From positions 1 through 64,000 of the forward strand of contig NZ_ATWH01000001.1 of NCBI RefSeq assembly GCF_000421145.1: a stretch of DNA of 64,000 nt, read 5' to 3'. The notes under the pieces were generated by a model. That model had not been told where the DNA came from. It saw only the letters and a program-made list of their open reading frames with translations, and made no database searches. Made by a program: the position numbers and the translations under genes. The stretch comes from Glaciibacter superstes DSM 21135 (GTDB lineage: Bacteria; Actinomycetota; Actinomycetes; Actinomycetales; Microbacteriaceae). Position 1 is the first letter of the stretch; each line of letters opens with the position of its first letter. Positions 37,842 through 47,200 of the stretch are shown piece by piece.

Positions 37842-37888
37842 CGTTGGTCGGGCTCGTCGCGAAGAGGTCTCGACGAGCCCGACCAACG
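37842..37888. repeat. Intergenic hairpin of the CTCGACGAGCCCGACCAACG type, copy 3
   Basis: CGTTGGTCGGGCTCGTCG (37842-37859) and CGACGAGCCCGACCAACG (37871-37888) are perfect 18-bp arms around an 11-nt loop, in the 102-bp gap between fusA and rpsG. It lies in the middle of an operon that must be read through, so it cannot be an efficient terminator. It shares the TCTCGACGAGC core with copy 1. Confidence 0.85.
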
Positions 37889-37896
37889 ACAGCCGA

Positions 37897-38367
37897 TTAC
37901 CAGCGGTAGTGCGCGAAGGCCTTGTTCGACTCGGCCATCTTGTGGGTGTCTTCTCGGCGCTTCACTGCGGCGCCGAGGCCGTTGGACGCGTCGAGGATCT
38001 CGTTGGTGAGGCGCTCGGTCATGGTCTTCTCGCGACGCGCCTTGGCGTAGCTGGTCAACCAACGGAGGGCCAGCGTGTTTGCGCGGTGCGGCTTGACTTC
38101 AACCGGGACCTGGTAGGTGGAACCACCGACGCGACGCGAACGAACCTCGAGGGTGGGGCGCACGTTGTCGAGCGCCTTCTTCAGAGTGACGACGGCATCC
38201 GCACCATTCTTGGACGAAACGCCCTCGAGTGCGTCATAGACGATGCGCTCAGCAAGACCCTTCTTGCCGTCGAGGAGAATCTTGTTGACGAGCTGGCTGA
38301 CGATGGGAGCCCCGTATACCGGGTCAGCGACAACGGGACGCTTGGGAGCTGGTCCTTTGCGAGGCAT
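37897..38367 (-). CDS. rpsG: 30S ribosomal protein S7
   Basis: 156 residues from ATG 38367, overlapping the rpsL stop by one base; upstream codons in this frame belong to an rpsL shadow. [31 protein letters not shown] segment [46 protein letters not shown] and AHYRW at the end. S7 organises the head of the small subunit. Confidence 0.98.
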   Translation of the reverse strand: MPRKGPAPKRPVVADPVYGAPIVSQLVNKILLDGKKGLAERIVYDALEGVSSKNGADAVVTLKKALDNVRPTLEVRSRRVGGSTYQVPVEVKPHRANTLALRWLTSYAKARREKTMTERLTNEILDASNGLGAAVKRREDTHKMAESNKAFAHYRW

Positions 38368-38741
38368 TACTTCTTCTCCATCTTCGCGCCGTACTTGCTT
38401 CGACCTTGCTTGCGACTCTTGACGGCCTGGGTGTCCAGAGCGCCGCGAACGATCTTGTAGCGAACACCGGGGAGGTCCTTGACACGACCGCCACGGATGA
38501 GCACCATCGAGTGCTCCTGCAGGTTGTGTCCCTCGCCGGGGATGTACGCGGTGACCTCTGTACCGTTCGACAGCTTGACGCGGGCGACCTTGCGGAGAGC
38601 CGAGTTCGGCTTCTTCGGGGTGGTGGTGTACACCCGGGTGCACACGCCGCGCTGCTGCGGGTTGGCCTTCAGAGCGGGAGCCTTGGTCTTGGTGACCTTG
38701 GGGCTGCGGCCCTTCCTGACCAACTGTTGAATGGTTGGCAC
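38367..38741 (-). CDS. rpsL: 30S ribosomal protein S12
   Basis: 124 residues: [57 protein letters not shown]. Lys43 and Lys88, the positions whose mutation gives streptomycin resistance, are both wild type, so ribosomal streptomycin sensitivity is predicted. It is the first gene of the str operon, with a good promoter about 280 bp upstream. Confidence 0.99.
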   Translation of the reverse strand: MPTIQQLVRKGRSPKVTKTKAPALKANPQQRGVCTRVYTTTPKKPNSALRKVARVKLSNGTEVTAYIPGEGHNLQEHSMVLIRGGRVKDLPGVRYKIVRGALDTQAVKSRKQGRSKYGAKMEKK

Positions 38742-39020
38742 TAAATACTCCTTGTTATTGCTGCACGGTGACAGCGGTTGTGATGGTTAGCATTCGATCT
38801 CCGCCTGAGCGGTTTCCGAGTTCATCTGGACCCACCGGCTTAGATTCTTTCCGCAGAATATCTTCTGCGGAGTTTCCTCCGGGTGTGATGGTGGGTATGC
38901 CGTGGGGGCTGCTCGGAGAACAAACCCTTGCCTGTATGGTGTGTCGGAGTGCCTGGTGCTTCCGGATGACGGGCATCATGAAGGCATGATTCAGGCGCAC
39001 GACAAAGCGCACACCGGAAA
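38742..39020 (-). promoter_or_regulatory. str-operon 5' leader (no gene seen)
   Basis: About 270 nt of transcribed leader between the predicted promoter and rpsL. It contains a hairpin CCGCAGAA-TATC-TTCTGCGG (38851-38870, read from the plus strand) and no protein-like frame. In other bacteria this operon is regulated by S7 inside the operon; a leader this long suggests a further control point, which is inference. Confidence 0.45.
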
Positions 39021-39049
39021 ATACTAACTCCCAGCGGCTCTGCAGTCAA
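39021..39049 (-). promoter_or_regulatory. str-operon promoter (rpsL-rpsG-fusA-tuf)
   Basis: Minus strand TTGACT (39044-39049), 17 bp, TAGTAT (39021-39026): near-consensus sigma-A spacing and hexamers. It is the best promoter seen in the minus-strand block and is needed because the secretion genes to the right end in their own terminator. Confidence 0.75.
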
Positions 39050-39135
39050 CTGGGCAGCATCCGACTGTGCCGTTGAGACGCTCAGAGCGGACGCGCCGGC
39101 AGATACCTGTGTTGATGCCGGTCAGCGGATGCCTG

Positions 39136-39771
39136 TCAGCGAATGTCCAAGGATCGTTCCAGGTCGGCGAGCAGTGCCTGCACCTGCGGCTCCACGAACT
39201 CGGCTATCCCGGCATTGATCCGACCGCGGTGCTCTGCGAGCGCCACGCAGACGCGAGTGCCCATCTGCTTCGCGTAGTCGTCGGCCAGTGACAGCTCTGC
39301 CCGGATGGCCGCCTTCTCCTGCGGGCCAAGGGGTGGGGGCGGAGGCGGCATCTCGTCAGGGCTCTCCGACTGCGCCAGCTCGGAGAAGGTGAAGAGGTAC
39401 GGCGCCTCTTCGGCCGCAGGCGGGTCGAGGTCGAGCCCCTTGAACTCCGGATCGAGACCCTCGGCCGGGCGGTATGCGGTGTTCGCCTTGCGTTCCTCGT
39501 TCAGTCGCAGCTCCCGGCTGAGTGCGGGCAGGTTGAGTTCGGTGTACTCGTCGACGAAGGCATCTATTACCAGCTTCATCCGCATCGCCATCGCGTGCTG
39601 CACTGCGTGCGGCACATCGGTGACCAAGCCTGCGGCCGCGATCACAGGCGAACCGAAGCACTGTCGGCAGAGACGGCTGCGACCACGATGGGTTCCTGGG
39701 CGCCAGCGTGGCAGCCAGCGCAGCCAGTTGTCGACCTCCGCGCTGACACGCGACTCGATGGACCCGTCCAT
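39136..39771 (-). CDS. Conserved-looking hypothetical protein with a Cys-X2-Cys motif
   Basis: 211 residues, function not recognised. An N-terminal Trp/Arg-rich part (NWLRWLPRWRPG) is followed by SRLCRQCFGSPV, a single CxxC that might bind metal with a partner, then a helical segment (HAMAMRMKLVIDAFVDEYTELN), an acidic Pro-rich linker with PPPPPP, and a C-terminal coiled segment. It has no signal peptide or membrane helix. It lies after the terminator of the secretion cluster and before the str promoter, so it may be its own unit. The association with secretion is by position only. Confidence 0.6.
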   Translation of the reverse strand: MDGSIESRVSAEVDNWLRWLPRWRPGTHRGRSRLCRQCFGSPVIAAAGLVTDVPHAVQHAMAMRMKLVIDAFVDEYTELNLPALSRELRLNEERKANTAYRPAEGLDPEFKGLDLDPPAAEEAPYLFTFSELAQSESPDEMPPPPPPLGPQEKAAIRAELSLADDYAKQMGTRVCVALAEHRGRINAGIAEFVEPQVQALLADLERSLDIR

Positions 39772-39836
39772 GTGGCCAAGGATACCGCTCCCCGCCCGGT
39801 GGCGCAGCGGGCATCAGGGGGGACCAAGCCGAAAAA

Positions 39837-39873
39837 CGCGAGAGGAGAAGGGCCAGGCCCTTCTCCTCTCGCG
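39837..39873 (-). terminator. Rho-independent terminator of the WXG100-like gene / secretion operon
   Basis: CGCGAGAGGAGAAGGGCC (39837-39854) and GGCCCTTCTCCTCTCGCG (39856-39873) form a perfect 18-bp palindrome with one central base, followed on the minus strand by TTTTTC. It is the clearest intrinsic terminator in the window. Confidence 0.92.
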
Positions 39874-39898
39874 TCTCACGACTGAGTGGAAGACTCGG

Positions 39899-40180
39899 TC
39901 AGGCGAGATCCTGATCCAACTGCTGGATCTTCTGCATCATGCCCTTCAGCGCTTCGCCCATGTCGCCGATGCCATCAACGGCTGACTTCAGACCGGTCGT
40001 CAGTTCGTTGTAGCCGTCGCCGAACTTGCCAGACGCGTGCTGAGTCTTGAAGTCGTTGCCCAGAAGAGTCTCGACCTGCGTCTTCAAGGTATCGAGCTGT
40101 GTCTGAATGTCCTCGCGAGCGTCGGACAGCTTGCCAGCCATCGATTCCATCTCACCGTATGATGCGCCAAAATCTGCCAT
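39899..40180 (-). CDS. WXG100-family-like protein lacking the Trp
   Basis: 93 residues from ATG 40180 with AGGAAGG upstream. It has the size and helix-turn-helix-hairpin pattern of WXG100 (EsxA-type) secreted proteins: MADFGASYGEMESMAGKLSD, long amphipathic helix, turn GNDFKTQHASGKFGDGYNELTTGL, second helix. The turn has Phe where the family has Trp. No C-terminal Tyr-X3-Asp/Glu export motif is visible. It is the last gene of the operon and has its own strong terminator, consistent with high expression of a secreted product. Confidence 0.75.
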   Translation of the reverse strand: MADFGASYGEMESMAGKLSDAREDIQTQLDTLKTQVETLLGNDFKTQHASGKFGDGYNELTTGLKSAVDGIGDMGEALKGMMQKIQQLDQDLA

Positions 40181-40263
40181 GGTTATGACCTTCCTCGTTA
40201 CCGATTTTTGGTCCGAAAGCTGGACCATGTGACTGCTACGCTACCGAGCATCCTGCGACGGGC

Positions 40264-40929
40264 TCAATGGGCAGGAGTACCCATCTCGCCTGAGGAGTCA
40301 GGAGCGACCCAGGCAAAGGTGGCGACCATCGCATCGGAGAGCGCCACACAATGCTGGAGCACCTCATCCTCAAGTGGCTCGTGTGCGGAGTGGGTGATGG
40401 TCGACGTCAACAGGACTGCACGCCTTCGCCCGGAGTCTGGCACCGCGATCACGTAGTTGACCATGAGCGATGCAGTCCCCGCGAGATCGTCGGTGCCGCG
40501 CGTCGCCTTGGTCCACCTCACCGTCGACTTCAGCGTGTCGAAGAATTCCCCACCCTTCGTGCGGAACAGATTCGCGACGTACGGATCGAGCGATCCACCG
40601 TTGTCTCCCCTCACAACGGAGGCCACCATCGACATCGGGACAAGCGCCTCTTCTGCGACATTCGTCGGCAGGTACACGATCACGCTCCCTGCCGCCTGCA
40701 TCCTTTTGAACGAGCGATGAAGCTGCGAAGAGAGCTGCGCGTCCAGGTCTGGACGGCCGAGTGGACGCATCCGCTCGCTCGCCCTGCGCGCCAGCGCTTC
40801 CGCGGTCTCATTCGTCACGGCATACTCCTCCCACCCTCGGGGCAGCAGCATGCGAAACGGCGGAATCTCCGGCAGTCCCGTCATCAGCGTGCGGAGGGAT
40901 GGCTTCTGGTCTTCGACCGGCCGGCTCAC
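40264..40929 (-). CDS. Hypothetical protein of the type VII-like cluster (pair member B)
   Basis: 221 residues, not recognised. Soluble, alpha/beta-looking: PPFRMLLPRGWEEYAVTNETAEALARRASERM, then MQAAGSVIVYLPTNVAEEALVPMSMVASVVRG, and a C-terminal YVIAVPDSGRRRAVLLTSTITHSAHE. It overlaps the preceding gene by 4 bp, so the two are made together. It could be a chaperone, immunity or EspG-like partner for the adjacent secreted protein; none of these is shown by sequence. Confidence 0.65.
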   Translation of the reverse strand: MSRPVEDQKPSLRTLMTGLPEIPPFRMLLPRGWEEYAVTNETAEALARRASERMRPLGRPDLDAQLSSQLHRSFKRMQAAGSVIVYLPTNVAEEALVPMSMVASVVRGDNGGSLDPYVANLFRTKGGEFFDTLKSTVRWTKATRGTDDLAGTASLMVNYVIAVPDSGRRRAVLLTSTITHSAHEPLEDEVLQHCVALSDAMVATFAWVAPDSSGEMGTPAH

Positions 40930-41486
40930 GAGACCACCTCGATCCCCTCAACGAATTCGTCGAAATGTGGCCGACCAAGCGCGATGGCGTCCAGATCGGG
41001 TGTCGTCACGGTCACCATGACGTGACAGCCGGCACTGACGAACGAATAGCAGGCGATGCCGACGAGCTGTTCGTCCCCACCCGCGATGGCGACGCCGTGG
41101 ACGAGGACGCCTTCGCCGAGGTGGGAAGCCGTCACGTCGACGACCTGCCTGGGCAGGGCCGTTTCGTCGAGGGGGATGAGATCGAGCGCGGCCAGGCGCC
41201 CGAAGCCGTCTGCGGGCGCCAGCACCACTTCGATGACAGCCGTCGCGGGCAGCCCCCGCGGGCAGTACAAGAAACCAGCCGACACGTCTGTCGTGAACAA
41301 AGTGGACTGTTCCAGGACCGTGGCGGCGAGTTCGTCTGAGAATTGCGGGTCTGCCCACCCGTCCGCACGATTGAACCGGTCGATGGCGCTGCGCGCCCAT
41401 TTCGAGGCTTCATCGTCGCCCGTGTCGCCGTCCGGAAATGGAACGTGCAAGAACCATTGCTCGTTGTACTCGATGTCGAGTTTCAT
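40926..41486 (-). CDS. Hypothetical protein of the type VII-like cluster (pair member A)
   Basis: 186 residues, not recognised. It begins MKLDIEYNEQWFLHVPFPDGD and has a beta-rich pattern with AVIEVVLAPADGFGRLAALDLIPLDE and VMVTVTTPDLDAIALGRPHFDEFVEGIEV. No signal peptide. Translationally coupled to pair member B and 63 bp downstream of the candidate substrate gene. The C-terminal part resembles the C-terminal strand pattern of B, so the two may form a heterodimer; this is a guess. Confidence 0.65.
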   Translation of the reverse strand: MKLDIEYNEQWFLHVPFPDGDTGDDEASKWARSAIDRFNRADGWADPQFSDELAATVLEQSTLFTTDVSAGFLYCPRGLPATAVIEVVLAPADGFGRLAALDLIPLDETALPRQVVDVTASHLGEGVLVHGVAIAGGDEQLVGIACYSFVSAGCHVMVTVTTPDLDAIALGRPHFDEFVEGIEVVS

Positions 41487-41549
41487 CGCACACTCCCGCC
41501 CTGTTGTTCGCCCCGGACGGATCCGGTCGCGACGCGCACGTCGTCCAGC

Positions 41550-42896
41550 CTAGGACCCCCACCCGCTGATTATCCGGTCGCGGGCGAATCCTCCGCCGGG
41601 CTTCACCACACTGTCGATGATGTTGACGACGTCGACGTTGCCCACGCTCTGGCCATTGTCGATGATGTCCTGCACGATCCTGCCCCCACCGCTGTCTGCC
41701 AGCAGGGAGGTCACCCTGTTCCTGGCCACGTTCGAACCGGCGTTATAGCCGTCTGCCACGTTTCGGGCGAACACGCTCTCGTGGCCGATCAGCAGCCGCT
41801 CTCGGATGGTGCTGGAATTCCGCGCATTTCCCATCGCCGCGAAGCGTGCCCTGACCTGAGCCGTACCGTTGCGGTTGAGGTTGCCACTTCCGTTGATGAC
41901 CCGAACGGTTCGCCCGTCAGCAGCCACTCCTCGAAGCGCTCGCACCTGCCGAATATTGGTCAGACCACTCATCTCGGTCAGAACGTCGCGCCCGCCGCGA
42001 CCCGCCGCGGCAAGTCTGGCACCGGGTGCCGCCTTCGCGATGCCCTTGAATGCACCAGCGATCTTGCCGAACGGCAATATGCCGACGGCCGCTATGGCGA
42101 TATCCCACCCGTTTCCCCGCCCGGCCGCTACCTTCCAGATCGTGAGCCCGAGGGCGATCACACCGACGACGACCGCGAGGATGGCAATGAGGGGGCCGCC
42201 GATAATGATTGCGGCCACCGCAAGTATCACTCCCGCGTACGACAGGATGGTCAGGATCACATCGATGGCGGGGAGTGCGTTGTCCCAGAAGCTGTCCTCG
42301 ACCCCATCGTCGTTCGCTTCCTTCAGCCCGGATCGCGCCGACTCGTAGGCCGCCGCCCAGGATTCGTACGGGGTGTCGTACTTGCCGGCTTCCAACTCCC
42401 AATTGTCGTACGCCGTGTTTTTCGCCGTCCTCTTGGTTTCGATGTCGGTTTGCCGTTGCTCCGCAGTCAGTTCGCCCGGTACCGGTTCGGCGTCGGGTTG
42501 GTCGTCGGGGATCGGTACGCCAACGGCATCCCAGTACTCACCGGCCTTCGTGTCGTAGATCGCCCAGAGCCGTTCGGCTTCGGGAACGATCAGGTTGATG
42601 CTGGTCTGAGAATCCCCGAGGACGTTACCGTACTCGGCGAGAACTTTGCCGCTCGGCTGATAGCGCTCCCCCGCCTTCTTGAGATCCGTCGAGGCGTCAC
42701 CGACGCTGTCCTTGATGGACTCCAGGCTCTTGCCTCTGGTCTCGGCACCGTCTTTGATCAGCGACAGGACGCCGGCCGCCTCTTTCATCTGAATGCCGAG
42801 ACTCTCGATCGCCGCTCCGCGGGTGGCGATGATCTCGGCCTCGCCGGAGATCTTCCTGATCTCGTACTTGCCTACAGGTGTCTTGTCCATGCTCAT
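41550..42896 (-). CDS. Candidate type VII substrate with central membrane hairpin
   Basis: 448 residues. Residues 1-200 are helical and coiled-coil-like, with NW and YESW segments. Residues 208-256 are two strongly hydrophobic helices. Then GWDIAIAAVGILPFGKIAGAFKGIAKAAPGARLA, a pattern often seen just before C-terminal toxin domains of actinobacterial type VII substrates. The last 150 residues are Arg/Asn/Gly-rich with no domain I recognise. A WXG100-like gene lies 3 bp upstream. Toxin or structural role is open. Confidence 0.6.
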   Translation of the reverse strand: MSMDKTPVGKYEIRKISGEAEIIATRGAAIESLGIQMKEAAGVLSLIKDGAETRGKSLESIKDSVGDASTDLKKAGERYQPSGKVLAEYGNVLGDSQTSINLIVPEAERLWAIYDTKAGEYWDAVGVPIPDDQPDAEPVPGELTAEQRQTDIETKRTAKNTAYDNWELEAGKYDTPYESWAAAYESARSGLKEANDDGVEDSFWDNALPAIDVILTILSYAGVILAVAAIIIGGPLIAILAVVVGVIALGLTIWKVAAGRGNGWDIAIAAVGILPFGKIAGAFKGIAKAAPGARLAAAGRGGRDVLTEMSGLTNIRQVRALRGVAADGRTVRVINGSGNLNRNGTAQVRARFAAMGNARNSSTIRERLLIGHESVFARNVADGYNAGSNVARNRVTSLLADSGGGRIVQDIIDNGQSVGNVDVVNIIDSVVKPGGGFARDRIISGWGS

Positions 42897-42899
42897 CCC

Positions 42900-43232
42900 C
42901 TACTGCGCAGTCTGAGCTGCAGCGGCGTCGCCCTTGTCGAGCTCCATCGATTTGGCCGCCTCGAGGTCGAAGTCGCTCCACGCCGTGCCGGTCTCTTCAA
43001 CGTGCTTCTGAATCTCCTCGAGGTGACCTTTCAGCGTCTCTCGTTTGTCGTCCCATGCCCCCTCGAACCTGTCGACCTCTTCACGCAGCTCGTTCTTGTC
43101 GAACGGCGAGCCGATGGCGCCCTCGAGCGCATTCGCACGACTGCCGGCATCGCCGAACTCCTCAATGATGTTCTTGAGCGATACATTCAGTTCGCCCAGC
43201 AGCTCCATCGGAATCTTGATGTCGTCGCCCAC
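42900..43232 (-). CDS. WXG100-like small protein
   Basis: 110 residues from GTG 43232, preferred over the ATG at 43253 because GAGGAG is six bases upstream. It is a helical hairpin: DIKIPMELLGELNVSLKNIIEEF, GSPFDKNELREEVDRFEGAWDDKRETLKGHLEEIQKHVEE. The central AWDDK takes the place of the WXG turn. It lies directly before the 448-residue candidate substrate, the usual place for a targeting partner that forms a complex with a larger type VII substrate. Confidence 0.65.
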   Translation of the reverse strand: MGDDIKIPMELLGELNVSLKNIIEEFGDAGSRANALEGAIGSPFDKNELREEVDRFEGAWDDKRETLKGHLEEIQKHVEETGTAWSDFDLEAAKSMELDKGDAAAAQTAQ

Positions 43233-43315
43233 GTGGTTCTCCTCGTCGTGCACGTCATGGTCGTGCGGTCGTTATAAAGATTATGGCCATGCGGTAGCAG
43301 TCACCATGGGGACTG

Positions 43316-44233
43316 CTACCCATCATGGGGGCGCGACGGAACGAAGTCCGGTTCTGCCGTGGCTTCGAGCTCCCAGCTGAAGGCCGACATCGCCCGTGCG
43401 CTTTCCGCCGCCCTCGCCGACAACGACCCACTCGCTCGCGCCGCTGCAATTCCGTCACGCCAACGCCTGTCAACCTCACTCACCGTCGTGTCCTGCTTGG
43501 CGACCAGGGCATCCAGCTCGGACGCCGCGTAGCGTTTGCGTGGCTCAATGGCCGCAAAGTATTCGGCATCGGGATCCGGCGGGGGGCCGGACATGCGCGA
43601 TGAGGGCAGCGTGCGACGTGCCCGTGCCACGGCTCCGATGCAGAGCGCGGCCACGGCGAGGACATTGGTGAACAGCCACGCCTGCCACAAACCGGCACCG
43701 ATCTCCGACCGGTCTTCTGCGGTGCGTAGGAGGCTCACGACAAGTCCGACGACGACCATGACCGCCCCCGCCAGGTGCAGTTGCCACGCCTGCTTCCGGG
43801 TCTCGGGCGACCCCCACCCGGGAATCAAGGCGCCGAGGAGCGACATGACGGCCGCGACGCCCGCGCCGACCAGACTGACAGTCATCGTCAGCGACCGCTC
43901 CACCTCGAAGGTTCCCTTCGGTGGGAGGACGGCGCAACCCGCAACGAGGGAAGCGACAACGACAACGGTCAGAACGGTATAGCCGAGTACCGTCCTTCCG
44001 TCGACGCCCCGAGTCTCCTGTCTCGCGTCCTGGCGCGCGGCATCCCGCTCGTGATCGCGTTCCAGCCGCTTCCTTGCCGACTGGGTGGAGCGGATGAATC
44101 GATCCAGGATCGGAGTGAGTGCCTGCTCGCTGCCCGGCGAGGCCGCCAGCGCCGAACGGGCAATACCGTGCAACAGCTTCAGGTCCTTTGCACTACCGAC
44201 CAGGAGGAATGGCCGATGGCGTTTCCGACTCAT
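43316..44233 (-). CDS. Four-helix membrane protein of the type VII-like cluster
   Basis: 305 residues. A basic cytoplasmic N-terminus (1-75) precedes four membrane helices: YTVLTVVVVASLVAGCAVL, MTVSLVGAGVAAVMSLLGAL, AGAVMVVVGLVVSLL and LWQAWLFTNVLAVAALCIGAV. A soluble C-terminus (from about 215) follows with KRYAASELDALVAKQD. No family recognised. Its start overlaps the stop of the ATPase gene by 4 bp, arguing that it is part of the same complex. Confidence 0.7.
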   Translation of the reverse strand: MSRKRHRPFLLVGSAKDLKLLHGIARSALAASPGSEQALTPILDRFIRSTQSARKRLERDHERDAARQDARQETRGVDGRTVLGYTVLTVVVVASLVAGCAVLPPKGTFEVERSLTMTVSLVGAGVAAVMSLLGALIPGWGSPETRKQAWQLHLAGAVMVVVGLVVSLLRTAEDRSEIGAGLWQAWLFTNVLAVAALCIGAVARARRTLPSSRMSGPPPDPDAEYFAAIEPRKRYAASELDALVAKQDTTVSEVDRRWRDGIAAARASGSLSARAAESARAMSAFSWELEATAEPDFVPSRPHDG

Positions 44234-47200
44234 GTTGCCTCCCCCTGGCCCTCTGCGCCGACAGCGGCCGGAATCGGTGAGCTTGGAGTTCGCACCGTAG
44301 TCTCCGGGGCGTCCACCAGTGGCATTTGGAGCGTGACCAGACGGCCGTTTTGCACGAAAATCCCTCGGCCGACGGGAAAGTCGCTGCGCTTCACGCGGGG
44401 GAACGGCACCTTGTACAGGGCGTCTCCATCGTAGGAATCCGGCTTGAGCGCGATGCCGCGACGCCCGGCCTTGAAATCACCGATGAACCCGAATCCACTC
44501 GAGAGGGTGGAGATGTCTGCGTCGCCGATCAGGAAGTGATCGCTTCGGTTGATCGCCTGGAACATCTCCTTCATTGAACGCTCAGCATCACTGTCGGCGA
44601 ACTGGGTAACCCCTTCGACGACGATGAGGATACGACCACCGATCGACTCGTCGGGGATCACCTCGACGAGCTCCTTGGCCAGCGCCTTGGCATCCTCAAT
44701 CGTTGTTGCGCTGCGCAACCAGGGCGCAAACTCCTTCAGTTGCGCTCGGCGGCCGGCGAAATGGAACAGTTTGACGTCGGGGTCGAACCGCCGCATCGCG
44801 TTCACGATGGTCTTCATCCCGTTGGTCTTGCCGCTCTGCGGTGGTCCGGTGACCGAGAACGTCCCGATCGGCTCGAAGCCGCGAGGCCCGAGGATATCGT
44901 CCGCGATGCCCAGAACCGGCTCGCCGTTGACGGCATCTGGCAGCTCGGCCTCGCTGAGCTCAGTGGGAAGCGCGCCGACCTCCGGCACCTCACGTGCACC
45001 ACGTTCGCGCAGGTCCAGTGCTAATGCCTCGAGGGCCTTGGACTGCTCGGCGACGTTGGGAGTTCCCCCAAGTACTGCGAGCTGAGTCTCAAAGCCGTCC
45101 ACGATCGCCCGCCCTGGCACGGATCGCTCCGTCAGGATATCCTTTGGCACTCCGAGAATCTGATACGCGGACTCATCGGAGAGGCGCAACACGATCCGCT
45201 TGGACACGTTGGCGCTCACGGCGGTCGGCACGACGCCCGACCTGTCTGCGGTCGCAATGGCGTGAACTCCGAGGGGCCGTCCCTCGCCGAGGATGCGCAT
45301 GAAGATGTTGTAGAACGGTAGGCGAGCTGTCGTCGAATCCCACTCGGTCTTGAACTGCCCAAATCCATCGATCAGGAGAATCACTCGAGGTTCCTGGCTG
45401 CCTGTGATCTCCCGATACTCCGTGAGGTTGGACGCATTCACTTCACTGAAGGTCTTTCCGCGCCGGTCGAGCAGATCTCCCAATGTGCGTAACAGTCGCT
45501 GTACACGTTCGGCATCGTCGCCGGAGATGATCGAACCGACGTGCGGCAATGCTTCGAGAGTACGAAGTGAACCGGAGCCGAAATCGAGACCATAGACCTC
45601 ACTCTCTCCGAGCTCTGGCCGCATGCCGGCCGCGATCGCGATCGAACGCAGCGCTGTCGACTTGCCGGAACCGCTGGTTCCGTAGATGAGCATCGCTCCG
45701 TCACGGTCTGGCAGGAAGTACATGGCCTCCTGCAGCTGGCGTTCCGGAATATCTGCTTTGCCAAGCAGGATCCGCGAGTCCCCCTCTACCGGCAGGTCAT
45801 TGATGTCAACGGTGGTGTCAAGGTCGTCAAGCCAGGGCCGACGAGGGAGCGGGATGGCAGCCTCGCCCACTGCGCGCACCAGGGTCTTGACGATCCGCTT
45901 CTGATCGTTCGGGCCGAGATCCTCATCGTGCGAATCGGATTCTGGCTCTGCCTCTGCCTCCCACAGCAACACCGCACCGAACCGAAGTTCGGCGACGCGC
46001 ACCTCGGCTGTGACGGGGGCGTCGCTCGTCCACCCTCCGGCATATGCCGACTGGAAGGAAACCAGGCGGCCCGGACCGGTCTTGGCAATGCCACGCCCCG
46101 GAATCGACGGATCGAACGTTCCCGCGATGGGGTCACCGACGACATCCTTCGAATCAGACTCGTCGGCCATGCGCAGGGCAACACGAAGGTTCGTATTGGC
46201 CCTGAGGTTGTCTTTGATCACCCCGGCCGGGCGCTGCGTTGCCATGATCAGGTGGATGCCGAGTGACCGACCGCGCTGGGCGATGTCCACAACCCCATCG
46301 ACGAACTCCGGCACTTCGCCGGCCAATGCCGCGAACTCGTCTATCACCAGCACAAGGGCCGGCGGGGTTTCCGGGTCGCGTCGTTTCTCGAGCTCGAGCA
46401 GGTCCTTGGCCTTCTTTCGATTGAACAAGTGCTCGCGGTGGTGCAGTTCTGCACGAAGGCTGGTCAGGGCCCTGCGCACCAGATGGGGACTGAGGTCGGT
46501 GACCAGGCCAACGCAGTGGGGCAGTTCGACGCAGTCGGCAAAGGCCGAACCGCCCTTGTAGTCGACGAACAGGAATGTCACACGATCCGGGCTGTATTCC
46601 GCGGCCATCCCGAGCACCCACGCCTGCAGGAACTCCGACTTGCCAGAGCCGGTCGTGCCTCCGACCAGGGCGTGCGGCCCCTGCGTGCGAAGATCGAGCG
46701 CCATCGCATCCGGACTGCCCTGGCCGACGAAGGCTTTCAGGGTTCCGGCACGTTTGAGCCGGCCGAGCTGTACACCAGACCTGTCGATGATGGAGTTGTT
46801 CTGCCGCCACCGTTCAATCGCGGTCGACGACGATTCGGCGATGTCGGTACCCACGAGCGTGAGCAGGTTCACGCTGCGCGGGATGTCGCTCGAGTCGGCG
46901 GCGACGGAACTCGAGTCGACCACCGGGGCGAGTCGTTTGGCGAACACATGCGCATAGGAGTTGGAGACGCCCTCCACTGCAACATCTGTGTAGTCCTCGC
47001 CTGCCCGAACGTAGCCGACGCGGGCGCGGTCAAGGCCGTTCGTGGCATCGATGAACGTGCGGCATGCCGCCGGCAGCGACTCGAGGGTTGGGCCGACGAA
47101 GATCGTGTAGATGCCAGCGTCAGGCCCGCGTTCGATCACCTGCGTCAGCCGTGGGCGATCAACGGGCGCATCGCTGGTGACGATGAGCACAAGTGCCATG

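Noticed and set aside
37842-37888. Strong terminator between rpsG and fusA
   Set aside because: No U run follows on the minus strand, and fusA and tuf have no good promoter of their own that I can see, so read-through is needed.
35620-38460. Long plus-strand frames opposite fusA and rpsG
   Set aside because: Antisense shadows of highly conserved translation genes; no ribosome-binding site or family match.
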